Source of the DNA: Alkaliphilus sp. B6464
Lineage (GTDB): Bacteria > Bacillota > Clostridia > Peptostreptococcales > Natronincolaceae
Direction of reading: 5' to 3'
Assembly: GCF_018141165.1 (NCBI RefSeq)
Contig: NZ_CP058557.1
Coordinates: 2,852,001 to 2,916,000 of the forward strand
DNA length: 64,000 bases
The notes below the pieces were generated by a model, which saw only the letters and a program-made list of their open reading frames with translations, searched no databases and had not been told where the DNA came from. Numbering within the stretch: the stretch's first letter is position 1; every line of letters begins with the position of its first letter. Of this stretch, positions 26,488 through 35,366 are shown piece by piece. The position numbers and the translations under genes are program-made.

Positions 26488-27495
26488 TTACATATCATTT
26501 AATAGTTTTTCAAAGTCAACTCCCTTTTCTTCTTCATCCCTAGCCTTATTTATGATATTAGATAAAAAAGTAATAAATGCTAATGCCAAAATAATGCTAG
26601 ATACAATCATGTAATAAATAGTATACGGTGTATACCAAGCTGTTATTGCAAGATAAATACTTAAAATAACATATCCCTTAATCTTATTTTTAGATAAAGC
26701 TACCTTTTTGTATTTATACCATTTCTTTTCTCTTCTGCTTATTTTACTTTCAATTATTTCATCTATTTCTTCATCATTAGGGAATAAGCCATTATTTTCA
26801 ATTATTTTTAGTAACTGCTCTTTGTTTACAAGTAATAGTCCATATCTTCCATTTAACTTGCTTACAAAGTCATAACTATCGTTAGTAAAATCTGATGTTG
26901 TAACTAAAATGCCTTTTTTTATCTTGTTATCCGTTAGCAAATAAAGAAATTCTTTTACTTCCTTTAGCTCTACATCAAAATCACTTTTATATATATTAAA
27001 TAATAACATAATTTCTTCTTCCCTGTATACAGAATTTAACAATATATATCTTTGATCACATTCTATAAAATTAAATTTACTAAAACCCATAGGTGCAAAT
27101 ACTTCTCTGATATACTCTTTCATTTCATCAACTGTCTTATTCATAATTTCATTGTAAACCCTTTGACTTGCAACATACCGCCTTTTTTGCTCTTTTAATT
27201 GTTCAAATTTATGTTTTCTCCCCATTATAGCTAAGCTATGTACTATAATAAAGCTAACTGTGGAAAGTAATATGGATAAGTATAATTTGTTTGTTTTTAA
27301 ATATAGATATAAAAATGCTATAAAGAACACAAATATTCTCCAAATAGAATAGTCAAATACTTTAGCAAAATTATTCCTTTTATCATCTTTAACACTTAAG
27401 TAATAGTTTTTAAAACGCAGACTATTACTTCTATTTTTTTTATGACCTTTTAATTGATTAGCTATAAAGCGAAATAGTGAATCTATTTTTTTCAT
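26488..27495 (-). CDS. Membrane protein with degenerate Mrr-like restriction endonuclease domain
   Basis: The 335 residues have two membrane helices at about 51-67 and 70-90, a soluble central part, and two more helices at about 273-315. The centre (about 120-235) looks like an Mrr-type PD-(D/E)xK fold: the downstream signature KKGILVTTSDFT (193-204), then YGLLLVNKEQLLKII, closely follows the Mrr pattern G-(I/V)-x-VTT-x-FT. At the catalytic strand the usual (Q/E)xK appears as IYK (168-170) and the upstream acidic residue is unclear, so nuclease activity is doubtful. AGGAGG precedes the ATG. Confidence 0.6.
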   Translation of the reverse strand: MKKIDSLFRFIANQLKGHKKNRSNSLRFKNYYLSVKDDKRNNFAKVFDYSIWRIFVFFIAFLYLYLKTNKLYLSILLSTVSFIIVHSLAIMGRKHKFEQLKEQKRRYVASQRVYNEIMNKTVDEMKEYIREVFAPMGFSKFNFIECDQRYILLNSVYREEEIMLLFNIYKSDFDVELKEVKEFLYLLTDNKIKKGILVTTSDFTNDSYDFVSKLNGRYGLLLVNKEQLLKIIENNGLFPNDEEIDEIIESKISRREKKWYKYKKVALSKNKIKGYVILSIYLAITAWYTPYTIYYMIVSSIILALAFITFLSNIINKARDEEEKGVDFEKLLNDM

Positions 27496-27645
27496 TTTTT
27501 ATCCTCCTATATATTGGACTGAAACTATACATATAAATAATATTATTTCTACTTTTTCCAATAATAGTAAAGTTATACTTAAGAGAAATAAAAAAAGACC
27601 TTCTTTCATATTTACTTCAACTTTTGGGTACAGATTTACGCAATA

Positions 27646-27684
27646 GAATAGCCACAGGATACATGAAATATCCTGTGGCTATTC
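27646..27684. repeat. Perfect 16-bp inverted repeat (hairpin) without a T run
   Basis: GAATAGCCACAGGATA (27646-27661) and its exact complement (27669-27684) enclose a 7-base loop. Neither strand has a T run after it, so it is not a standard terminator, although it sits between two minus-strand genes. A role as an mRNA 3'-end stabiliser, processing site or protein-binding palindrome is possible. Confidence 0.8.
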
Positions 27685-27741
27685 AAAAACTTAGAAAACA
27701 TACTTATTGAGCTTGGCCTAATTACAAAAAAAATTTTTTAT

Positions 27742-27915
27742 TTAACCCATAGCTTTTTCTAACTTATCTAAATGTTGTAGAGGAAAATGTCTTAACAGTT
27801 CTTTAAACTGCTCAACAGTTAATCCAGAAGTTGTTGTGTAAATCTCGATTTTTTCATCTAATCCAGCATTGATAAATCTAGTTTTTATTTCCTCAAAATT
27901 TACTGATGAATTCAT
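27742..27915 (-). CDS. Uncharacterised 57-residue protein
   Basis: Starts at the ATG at 27915 behind a strong AAGGAGGG site. The product is small, soluble and helical by appearance (NFEEIKTRFINAGLDEKIE, then LTVEQFKELLRHFP and LDKLEKAMG), with no signal peptide or cysteine. I do not recognise the family. Two short helical elements separated by a threonine-rich turn could be a protein-binding module. It stands alone on the minus strand between hpt and the Mrr-like gene, with a T-rich stretch after its stop. Confidence 0.65.
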   Translation of the reverse strand: MNSSVNFEEIKTRFINAGLDEKIEIYTTTSGLTVEQFKELLRHFPLQHLDKLEKAMG

Positions 27916-28049
27916 ATTAAACCCTCCTTGAATAGATTTCAATTATAGTATGAATATATATATACTTTTCTATTCAAAGTACATAAGTTTAATATGATAT
28001 TAATTTATTCTATAGATAACAATTCTAAATCTCATCTAATATATAAATT

Positions 28050-28589
28050 TTACTTATATGTTTCTTCTTTTAACGAGGCTACATAAGGCAAGTTTCTATA
28101 TTTTTCTCCATAATCAATTCCATATCCTACAATAAACTTATCTGGTATTTCAAATCCTATATAATCAATATTTAGATCACATTTTCTTCTTTTAGGTTTA
28201 TCCAGTAGTGTACATATTTTTAAACTCTTAATATTTCTTGACTTTAAATTATCTGTTAAATATTTTAAAGTTAATCCTGTATCTATAATATCCTCTATAA
28301 TTAGAACATGTTTTCCTTCTACTTCTAGGTCTAAATCTTTTAATATTCTAACTATACCAGAGCTTTCTGTAGAATATCCATAACTAGAAACAGCCATAAA
28401 GTCAATATAAACAGGTATATCAATTTCACGTATAAGATCTGCCATAAAAACATTGGCGCCTTTAAGCACACCTACTACAACTACTTCATCATCTCTATTA
28501 TAATCTTTTGATATTTTCTCACCTAATTCCTTTACCTTACGAGAAATATCCTCCTTTGAAAATAATATTTCTTCAACATCATTATGCAT
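28050..28589 (-). CDS. hpt: Hypoxanthine phosphoribosyltransferase
   Basis: Purine salvage: hypoxanthine or guanine plus PRPP gives IMP or GMP. The 179-residue product has the PRPP loop VLIIEDIIDTGLTLKYL (about residues 93-109), VVGVLKGANVFMADL, and the C-terminal IGFEIPDKFIVGYGIDY base-binding segment. An AAGGGTG site precedes the ATG. It stands alone on the minus strand, and the gap to the cobalamin adenosyltransferase holds only that gene's terminator. Confidence 0.96.
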   Translation of the reverse strand: MHNDVEEILFSKEDISRKVKELGEKISKDYNRDDEVVVVGVLKGANVFMADLIREIDIPVYIDFMAVSSYGYSTESSGIVRILKDLDLEVEGKHVLIIEDIIDTGLTLKYLTDNLKSRNIKSLKICTLLDKPKRRKCDLNIDYIGFEIPDKFIVGYGIDYGEKYRNLPYVASLKEETYK

Positions 28590-28767
28590 ATGATCACCCT
28601 TTCTATTATCTTATAAGATAAAAAATTGTCTGATGCTATCACATCAACTTCTACTAATTTTTAACCTTTGTTAAAAATTTTAAGTACTAAGACTACTGCT
28701 AATATCTTTCTTCCTTAAAAACTGCCATCAAATTAGAAAAGTATCCTTTCTTGCTTGTAAATAAATA

Positions 28768-28806
28768 AATTGAGGAAATTATATATAATATACAATTTCC
28801 TCAATT
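28768..28806 (-). terminator. Probable terminator of the cobalamin adenosyltransferase gene
   Basis: A 13-bp inverted repeat with core TTGAGGAAATT (28768-28780 with 28794-28806) encloses a 13-base AT loop and is followed on the minus strand by ATTTATTTAC. The rest of 28590-28888 has no gene that I can support. Confidence 0.6.
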
Positions 28807-28888
28807 ATAACATAATATAATCTTTTTCTGAATATTTTCCTTTAAAATCATATTAATATTCGATGCATTAACTATTACATATTTACTT

Positions 28889-29413
28889 TTAAAATTCAAC
28901 GTATTTTAAATCACTTTCTAAGTACCTTGCTAATGCATAGATGGTATCGGATAATCGATTAACATATTTAATAAGTACATCACTAACATATTCCTCTTTC
29001 TTTAAGGTTAATATTCGTCTTTCTGCTCTTCTACAAATAGTTCTCGCCACATGAAGGCTAGCAGATGCTTTATTTGTTCCAGGAATTATAAATTTATCCA
29101 TCTTTGGCATCTTTTCTAAATAGTTATCTATAGTTTCTTCTAAATATTTAATCTGCTCTTCTGATACTTTTGTTTTGAATTTTTCGCCATTTTCAGTTGC
29201 AAGTTCTCCTGCAACATTGAACAATTCCCTTTGTATACGATATATTATTTCAACTATTTCCTTGTCATCTATAAAATTTCTTGCTAAGCCGAGCATAGAG
29301 TTTAATTCATCAATAGTACCATAACTTTCAACACGTATATCATCTTTTTTTACTCTTTTACCATCATATAAACTAGTTTCTCCACTATCCCCTGTTTTAG
29401 TATAAATTCTCAT
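28889..29413 (-). CDS. PduO-type cob(I)alamin adenosyltransferase
   Basis: Attaches the adenosyl group of ATP to cob(I)alamin, producing coenzyme B12. The 174 residues form the helical-bundle ATR family: TKTGDSGETSLYDGKRVKKDD at the N terminus, the ESYGTIDELNSMLGLAR segment, and the late ICRRAERRI motif. There is no cobalamin riboswitch in the short upstream gap and no B12 genes are near. The product probably serves B12-dependent enzymes elsewhere in the genome. Confidence 0.94.
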   Translation of the reverse strand: MRIYTKTGDSGETSLYDGKRVKKDDIRVESYGTIDELNSMLGLARNFIDDKEIVEIIYRIQRELFNVAGELATENGEKFKTKVSEEQIKYLEETIDNYLEKMPKMDKFIIPGTNKASASLHVARTICRRAERRILTLKKEEYVSDVLIKYVNRLSDTIYALARYLESDLKYVEF

Positions 29414-29536
29414 AAATAGCCCTCCTTATCTTATTATATATAAACAAAAACTCACCTATTTTATCCTATATATAACAATTCTAATATTGTACCCTCTTTT
29501 TGTGAAAGAGATACAGAATTATACTTTTAAGGACTT

Positions 29537-29588
29537 CTTAAAACTAAGTTCTTACTAGAGTTAATACCCAACAAGAACCCAGTTTAAG
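29537..29588 (-). terminator. Possible terminator of opp operon copy 1
   Basis: An imperfect long hairpin (29537-29553 with 29573-29588, two G-U pairs and one bulge in the minus-strand RNA) lies 33 bases after the oppF stop. It lacks a good T run, so it is weaker than the copy 2 terminator at 35742-35801. Confidence 0.45.
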
Positions 29589-29602
29589 CGAAAGATGAGT
29601 TT

Positions 29603-29626
29603 TATTATTTTATTATTTTATTATTT
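29603..29626. repeat. Three exact TATTATTT repeats across the oppF copy 1 stop codon
   Basis: The 8-bp unit occurs at 29603-29610, 29611-29618 and 29619-29626. It spans the TAA stop at 29621-29623 and replaces the sequence found at the same place in copy 2, so it marks the end of the duplicated block. Confidence 0.8.
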
Positions 29627-30589
29627 CGTAGACTTTAAATTTCCTGTAAAGTGGCATGCTACAAATGTTTCATTACCTATGTCTTTTAATTCTGGTGTTT
29701 CTTGCTTACAGATATCTTGTCTATACATACATCTTCCGTAGAAACGACAACCTGCCGGTGGATTAACTGGGCTTGGTACGTCTCCTTCTAGTAATATTCT
29801 TTCTTTCTTTATATCAATTTGCGGAACTGGAATAGCTGAAAGTAGAGCTTGTGTGTATGGATGCTGTGGTGATTTAAATATTGATTTGTAATCTGAAAGC
29901 TCAACAATTTTTCCTAAATACATAACGGCAATTCTGTCACTTACGTGTTTAACAACACTTAGGTCATGAGAAATGAATAAATAGGTTAGCCCCATTTCTT
30001 TTTGCAAGTCATCCATCAAGTTTAATATTTGCGCCTGAATAGATACGTCTAGTGCTGATACTGGCTCATCCTGTACAATAAACTTTGGATTTAGAGCTAA
30101 GGCTCTTGCTATACCTATTCTCTGTCTTCTTCCACCATCTAGTTCGTGAGGATAGACATTTGTAAGTCTTTCTGCCAAACCTACGGTATCCATTAGTTCT
30201 TTTACTCTTTTTTGCATATCAACTTTAGATTTAAATACTTTATTTACTACTAATGGCTCTGCAATAATATCTGATAAGCTCATTCTTGGGTTTAAAGATG
30301 CAAATGGATCTTGGAAAACTATTTGCATTTCTTGTCTCATTTGTCTCATTTGCTGTTTGTTAAATTGAAGAATATCTTTACCTTCAAATATTATTTCTCC
30401 ATCTGTTGCTTCTAATAGTCTTAATACTACCCTACCTGTAGTAGACTTACCACAGCCAGATTCTCCTACTAGTCCTAATGTTTCTCCCTTATTTATATAA
30501 AAGTTTACATCGTCCACTGCGTGGAGTAATCCTTTTTTAGTATTAAAATATTTTTTAAGATTTCTAGCTTCTATTAGTCTTTCTGCCAT
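29621..30589 (-). CDS. oppF: Oligopeptide ABC transporter ATP-binding protein OppF, copy 1
   Basis: One of the two cytoplasmic ATPases of the peptide importer. From the ATG at 30589 ([10 protein letters not shown], with AGGAGG 8 bases upstream) it has 322 residues. It has Walker [10 protein letters not shown] (about 42-50), Q-loop [11 protein letters not shown], Walker B FIVQDEP and D-loop SALD. The signature motif reads LDGGRRQR instead of the usual LSGGQRQR. The C-terminal oligopeptide domain has the cysteines of [14 protein letters not shown] and a later CHF, now known in this family to hold a [4Fe-4S] cluster. The product is nearly identical to copy 2 at 35816-36784, differing only at the last residues (KSTK versus KPAK). 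Confidence 0.95.
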   Translation of the reverse strand: MAERLIEARNLKKYFNTKKGLLHAVDDVNFYINKGETLGLVGESGCGKSTTGRVVLRLLEATDGEIIFEGKDILQFNKQQMRQMRQEMQIVFQDPFASLNPRMSLSDIIAEPLVVNKVFKSKVDMQKRVKELMDTVGLAERLTNVYPHELDGGRRQRIGIARALALNPKFIVQDEPVSALDVSIQAQILNLMDDLQKEMGLTYLFISHDLSVVKHVSDRIAVMYLGKIVELSDYKSIFKSPQHPYTQALLSAIPVPQIDIKKERILLEGDVPSPVNPPAGCRFYGRCMYRQDICKQETPELKDIGNETFVACHFTGNLKSTK

Positions 30590-30614
30590 TTTTTTCACCT
30601 CCTAGGTTAGTACT

Positions 30615-31583
30615 TTATTTTTCATATAATAAACAGTTAACGTAATGTCCTGGCTCTACTTCTGTCTTCTTAGGTATCCTTTTACTACATTCTGCTGTTG
30701 CCTTTGGACATCTTGGATGGAAAGGACAACCAGTTGGTAGATTCGTTGGATCTGGCATTAATCCCTTAATTGGCTTTAATCTATCTTCGTCTTCTTCGAT
30801 GTTTGGTATTGAATTAAATAGTCCTAATGTGTAAGGATGTTTTGGGTTTGTAAATAACTTTCTTTTATCTGTATATTCTACTACTTTTCCTGCATACATA
30901 ATAGCTACCTTATCGCATACATCTGCAACTATTCCTAGGTCATGGGTAATCATAATCATAGATGTTTTAAATTCTTCTTTAAGCTTTTTCATAAGTTCAA
31001 GTACCTGTGCTTGAATAGTTACGTCTAGTGCTGTTGTAGGCTCATCTGCAATAAGTAGAGTTGGGTTACAGGCAAGTGCTATCGCAATAACTACCCTCTG
31101 TCTCATACCACCACTAAATTGATGTGGATAATCCTTTGCTCTTTCTCCCGGAATTCCTACTGTTTCAAGCATTTCTTGAGCCTTTGCCCATGCTTGTTTT
31201 GCATTAACCTTTTGGTGGAGTTTTATAACTTCTCCAATTTGATCTCCAACTGTCATTACTGGGTTTAATGAAGTCATAGGATCTTGGAAAATCATTGATA
31301 TTTTATTACCTCTAACTTTTCTAAGTTCTTGTTGGTTTTTCTTTAAAAGGTCTTCACCTTCAAATAATATTTCTCCACTAACAATTTTACCCGGAGGGTC
31401 TGGAACAAGTTGCATAATTCCTAGAGCTGTTGTTGTTTTGCCAGCTCCTGTCTCTCCTACTAATCCTAGAGTCTCACCTTTTCCAACTTCTAAACTCATA
31501 TCTTCTACGGCACGGACTGTTCCATCCTCCGCTATATAATGAATAGCTAGGTCTTTTATTTCTAATAAATTATTTTTACTCAT
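30615..31583 (-). CDS. oppD: Oligopeptide ABC transporter ATP-binding protein OppD, copy 1
   Basis: ATPase partner of OppF. I prefer the ATG at 31583 (MSKNNLLEIKD), giving 322 residues. An upstream GTG at 31595 overlaps the AGGAG site. It has Walker A GETGAGKTT, Q-loop FQDPMTSLNPV, canonical signature FSGGMRQR, Walker B LLIADEP and the switch HDLG. The C-terminal domain shows CPFHPRCPKATAEC and a final CLLY, the Fe-S-type cysteine set. The protein is identical to copy 2 at 36810-37778, and only a couple of silent base changes separate the genes. Confidence 0.95.
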   Translation of the reverse strand: MSKNNLLEIKDLAIHYIAEDGTVRAVEDMSLEVGKGETLGLVGETGAGKTTTALGIMQLVPDPPGKIVSGEILFEGEDLLKKNQQELRKVRGNKISMIFQDPMTSLNPVMTVGDQIGEVIKLHQKVNAKQAWAKAQEMLETVGIPGERAKDYPHQFSGGMRQRVVIAIALACNPTLLIADEPTTALDVTIQAQVLELMKKLKEEFKTSMIMITHDLGIVADVCDKVAIMYAGKVVEYTDKRKLFTNPKHPYTLGLFNSIPNIEEDEDRLKPIKGLMPDPTNLPTGCPFHPRCPKATAECSKRIPKKTEVEPGHYVNCLLYEK

Positions 31584-31611
31584 TCTCTTTCTCACTCCTA
31601 TCCTTTTGAGA

Positions 31612-32523
31612 TTAGTTCTTTAGTCTAGGATCAAGTGCATCTCTTAATCCGTCACCTAGAAGGTTTAGAGCAAATATAGTAATCATAATTGCAAGGCCTG
31701 GAAATGTAGCTACATGCCAATGATCTCTAAGGTATTCACGACCACTAGATAGCATTGCTCCCCACTCTGGTGTTGGTGGCTGAATTCCTAAACCTATAAA
31801 GCTTAGTCCAGCTGCTGATAAAATTGCTCCCGCAACTCCTAATGTTGCTTGTACAATAATTGGTGCCATTGAGTTTGGCAGAATATGCTTTGTAATAATT
31901 CTAAAATCACTTGCTCCAACAGCTCTCGCCGCTTCAATAAACTCCTGATCCCTAATAGATAATACAGAAGCTCTAACTATACGGGCATAGGATGGAATCG
32001 ATCCAATACCTACGGCAATCATTACATTTTTAAGTCCTGGTCCTAGAGCTGCTACAATTGATATAGCAAGTAGGATTCCAGGAATAGCAAGTAAAATATC
32101 CATTACCCTCATAACAAAGTTATCTAATTTTCCACCATAATATCCTGCTATAGCTCCAAAAGCTCCTCCTATTATGGCAGAAATACCTACGGCTATAAAT
32201 CCAACTTGAAGAGAAATTCTTGAACCATAAATAATACGACTAAAAATATCTCTACCAAAGTTATCTGCTCCTAGTAAATACTTACCCCCTGGAGCTTGCA
32301 GTTTATCCTTTAAATTCTGATCGTCAAAACCGTATGGTGCAATAAAATCTGCAAAGATTGCTGCAAAGATTAAAAGTAAAATAATAAAAAGACCCACCAT
32401 AGCCATTTTATTTTTCTTTAATCTTCTCCACACATCACGCCAAGGGCCTGATTTTCTCTTTTTACTAACTGTTTTTTTATCCTGACCATCTATATTTTTA
32501 ACAATTGATTTTGTTTCTGACAT
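31612..32523 (-). CDS. oppC: Oligopeptide ABC transporter permease OppC, copy 1
   Basis: Inner permease subunit with an N-terminal cytoplasmic tail, one helix (about 39-61), and the five-helix permease core. The EAA-type loop EAARAVGASDFRIITKHILPN contacts the ATPases. 303 residues. From about residue 38 the protein is the same as copy 2, but the first ~35 residues differ clearly (MSETKSIVKNIDGQDKKTV here). Many silent changes appear in the shared part. A GGGGGC site precedes the ATG. It lies 16 bases upstream of oppD. Confidence 0.94.
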   Translation of the reverse strand: MSETKSIVKNIDGQDKKTVSKKRKSGPWRDVWRRLKKNKMAMVGLFIILLLIFAAIFADFIAPYGFDDQNLKDKLQAPGGKYLLGADNFGRDIFSRIIYGSRISLQVGFIAVGISAIIGGAFGAIAGYYGGKLDNFVMRVMDILLAIPGILLAISIVAALGPGLKNVMIAVGIGSIPSYARIVRASVLSIRDQEFIEAARAVGASDFRIITKHILPNSMAPIIVQATLGVAGAILSAAGLSFIGLGIQPPTPEWGAMLSSGREYLRDHWHVATFPGLAIMITIFALNLLGDGLRDALDPRLKN

Positions 32524-32643
32524 AGAGCTGCCCCCTTTCCAATTAACACATTAAATATTATTAATGCTTTTTTCTATAAAATAAATAGTTATTTTACAAT
32601 AACGAATTATATAACTTTCTTAATTAATAATTAATAATTAAAA

Positions 32644-33573
32644 CTACTTATATTGTGACTTAATTCTCGGATCTACAAAGGCATATAGAATATCTACAAG
32701 AAGGTTAATAATACTAAACGTAATAGCAATAAATAATACTCCACCTTGTACAACTGGGAAGTCTCTAGATTTAATAGAGTCTACCATTAAACGTCCTACT
32801 CCTGGAATAGAGAAAATAGATTCCGTTAATACGGCTCCGCCTAAAAGCCCCCCAAATTGAAGTCCGATAACTGTAATAATTGGAATAAGTGCATTTTTAA
32901 GGGCATGTCGATTTATTACAATGGATTCTGTCTGACCTTTAGCTCTTGCTGTTCTAATATAATCTTGACGCACTACTTCAAGCATACTAGATCTAGTCAT
33001 ACGAGTAATAATAGCTGCAGAGCTTGTTCCTATAGTAATTGCAGGTAATACCATGTGCTTTAGGCTAGTAAAGCCAGATGATGGAAACCATTTTAAATAT
33101 ACAGAAAAAAATAGAATCATCATAAGTCCTTGCCAGAAGTTTGGCATAGAAACTCCGATTAAAGCTGCAACCATACTAACTGAATCAAATATAGAATATT
33201 GTTTTGTAGCTGAAATAATTCCTGTAGGAATACCTAAAAGAACAGCAACTATAACCCCTGCGGCAGCTAATTTTAAAGTAGCTGGAAATCTATCTGTAAT
33301 TTCACCTACTACAGGTCGTTTTGTTACGTAGGATCTACCTATATCTTGATTAACTACTGCATTTTTAACATATCTACCATATTGAACAAGAAAAGGATCA
33401 TCTAACCCCATTTCCTCTCTTAATCTTTCAACTTCGGCTTTAGGTGCTGTCTCACCAAGCATAATTTTTGCAGGATCTCCAGGTGTAAAATACATTAGGG
33501 TAAATACTATAAATGATACGCCTAACATAACAGGGATTAACATAATAAGTCTTTTAAATATATATTTATGCAT
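32644..33573 (-). CDS. oppB: Oligopeptide ABC transporter permease OppB, copy 1
   Basis: Permease partner of OppC, 309 residues, with six hydrophobic segments and the EAA-type loop RTARAKGQTESIVINRHALKNAL. The N terminus MHKYIFKRLIMLIPVMLGVS is typical of the family. GAAAGGAGG precedes the ATG. It differs from copy 2 by only a few residues. Between this gene and oppA upstream is a 227-base gap with a hairpin at 33728-33759, which may lower its expression relative to the binding protein. The 120-base gap to oppC is AT-rich. Confidence 0.94.
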   Translation of the reverse strand: MHKYIFKRLIMLIPVMLGVSFIVFTLMYFTPGDPAKIMLGETAPKAEVERLREEMGLDDPFLVQYGRYVKNAVVNQDIGRSYVTKRPVVGEITDRFPATLKLAAAGVIVAVLLGIPTGIISATKQYSIFDSVSMVAALIGVSMPNFWQGLMMILFFSVYLKWFPSSGFTSLKHMVLPAITIGTSSAAIITRMTRSSMLEVVRQDYIRTARAKGQTESIVINRHALKNALIPIITVIGLQFGGLLGGAVLTESIFSIPGVGRLMVDSIKSRDFPVVQGGVLFIAITFSIINLLVDILYAFVDPRIKSQYK

Positions 33574-33727
33574 TTAAAATCCTCCTTTCTCAATTTCCTA
33601 ACTATAATTGTGCATTATAACAAAATCCTTCTTCATAAGATTTAAATATTAATTTTGTTGAAATCCATTACAGAAATTATAACCTTTTAACAATTTTATA
33701 AAGCAGATAATTTCCTCTGTTATATAA

Positions 33728-33759
33728 AATATAGGGCCATATAAATATGACCCTATATT
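33728..33759 (-). terminator. Intercistronic attenuator hairpin between oppA and oppB, copy 1
   Basis: A stem centred on TATAGGG and CCCTATA (33728-33741 with 33746-33759, one G-U pair in RNA) is followed by ATTTTATAT on the minus strand. A matching hairpin is present in copy 2 at 39779-39807. Partial termination here would make more binding protein than transporter, as is common in these operons. Confidence 0.75.
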
Positions 33760-33800
33760 AAAATGCAGTTACGACTTTACTATGCAGTTAAATTATACTA

Positions 33801-35366
33801 TTACTCGAAGTACACAGAACCTAATCTATGATGTCCTGCTGGATGTTGTACAAAACCTTTTACATTACTTCTTAGTCCTTCAACGTTTTCACCGTTGTTT
33901 AAGAATATCCATGGAGCATCATCTCTAACAATTTCTTGAACTTCTAAATATGCTTTTTCTCTTTCTGCTTGGTCTGTACTCCTTCTTGCTTTATCTAACA
34001 ATTCGTCAATTTTAGCATTACCATAGAATGTTCTGTTACCAGCATCTCCAAATTGTGAGGAGTGGAACAGAGGATATAGACCATAGTCAGGATCTCCTGT
34101 TACAGTAACCCATCCAAGGATAAACATGTCATGTTCACCTTTAGCTGTACCATCTAGATAAGCACCCCATTCAACTACCTTTACTTCAGCTTCAATATTG
34201 ATTGCTTTTAATTGGTTTTGAACAATTTCAGCTATATCCATTCTTACTTTACTATCGTTTGTCCAAATAGATGTTTTAAATCCATTTTCAAGACCTGCTT
34301 CTTTCATTAGCTCTTTAGCTTTTTCTACATTGTATTCGTATGGCACTAATTTTTGGTTTGAAGCCCAAACGTTTGGTCCTAATGGTCCGTTAGCTAGCTC
34401 TCCAACACCTTGCATTACAGCTTCGATAATTGAATCAACATCTACAGCATGGTTAATAGCTTGACGTACTCTCACATCATCAAAAGGTTTCTTTTGAACG
34501 TTAAATCCAATATATGTTGTTGATAAGTTTTCTTGTCTCATCAATACCAAATCTTTATCTTCTTCTATTCTTTTAACATCAGTTGGTAAAACATCATATA
34601 TAATATCAACTTCACCAGTTTCAAGGTTAATAGTTCTGTTTGTTGCTTCTGATATACTTCTAAATTTAACCTTTTCAACCTTAGCTTTTTCGCCATGATA
34701 TCCTTCAAATTTTGCTAGATTAATTTCATCACCATTTACCCAGCTTTCAAACTTAAATGGACCTGTTCCAACTGGTTTTTGTCCATAGTCATTTCCACCA
34801 TCTGTTACAGCTTTTTCATTTAAAATACTTGAAGCTGTATGGGCCAAGTGAGAAAGTAGTGGCGCAAATGGTTCTGTAGTAGCAATTCTAATTGTATAAT
34901 CATCTACTATTTCAATCCCATCTTTATTAATTGCTCCTACAATATGTCCAACATGTGGAGACTCTAAAGCTCTTAATAATGTAAATTTAACGTCACTTGC
35001 TTTGAACTCTTCACCGTTATGGAATTTAACACCTTGCTTTAATTTAAATTCAAATGTTAAATCATCAATCTTTTCCCAAGATTCTGCAAGGCCTGGTTGT
35101 AGCTCCATATTCTCATCTTGTACTACTAATGTGTCGTAAATTTGCTTAATAACCCTTGAAGATGCATTATCATTAGTGCCGTGTGGGTCTAGTGTTTTAG
35201 CATCTGAATTTTGAGCTACTACTAATGTGTCTTTTACAGATCCAGTATCCTTTGGTTGGTCTGTATCTGGATTGTCAGTTGTAGTAGTTTTTCCACATCC
35301 TACAACAATTAATGCAAATGCAAGAATCATGCTTAACAGCATTAATAATTTTTTGTTCTTTTTCAT
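33801..35366 (-). CDS. oppA: Oligopeptide-binding lipoprotein OppA, copy 1
   Basis: Cluster C substrate-binding protein (SBP_bac_5) that captures peptides and delivers them to OppBC. It has 521 residues with a lipoprotein signal and lipobox IVVGC (Cys at about 24). The mature part opens with KDTLVVAQNSDAKTLDPHGTND, and FEFKLKQGVKFHNGEEFKASDV is the family core. It resembles copy 2 at 39832-41382 closely but with many scattered substitutions and a different leader and linker. A GGGGG site precedes the ATG. It is the first gene of its operon. Confidence 0.95.
   Translation of the reverse strand: MKKNKKLLMLLSMILAFALIVVGCGKTTTTDNPDTDQPKDTGSVKDTLVVAQNSDAKTLDPHGTNDNASSRVIKQIYDTLVVQDENMELQPGLAESWEKIDDLTFEFKLKQGVKFHNGEEFKASDVKFTLLRALESPHVGHIVGAINKDGIEIVDDYTIRIATTEPFAPLLSHLAHTASSILNEKAVTDGGNDYGQKPVGTGPFKFESWVNGDEINLAKFEGYHGEKAKVEKVKFRSISEATNRTINLETGEVDIIYDVLPTDVKRIEEDKDLVLMRQENLSTTYIGFNVQKKPFDDVRVRQAINHAVDVDSIIEAVMQGVGELANGPLGPNVWASNQKLVPYEYNVEKAKELMKEAGLENGFKTSIWTNDSKVRMDIAEIVQNQLKAINIEAEVKVVEWGAYLDGTAKGEHDMFILGWVTVTGDPDYGLYPLFHSSQFGDAGNRTFYGNAKIDELLDKARRSTDQAEREKAYLEVQEIVRDDAPWIFLNNGENVEGLRSNVKGFVQHPAGHHRLGSVYFE

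Larger units (their letters stand above)
29627..35366. repeat. Tandem duplication, unit A (oppABCDF copy 1)
   Basis: This block has the same gene order and near-identical sequence as 35822-41382. The offset is 6195 bases in oppF, oppD and oppC, 6126 in oppB and 6031 in oppA, so the spacers changed length after duplication. The OppD proteins are identical, while the OppA proteins and the OppC N termini differ. Confidence 0.95.

Noticed and set aside
29414-29536. Cobalamin riboswitch ahead of the adenosyltransferase
   Set aside because: The gap is too short and shows none of the conserved B12-box features.
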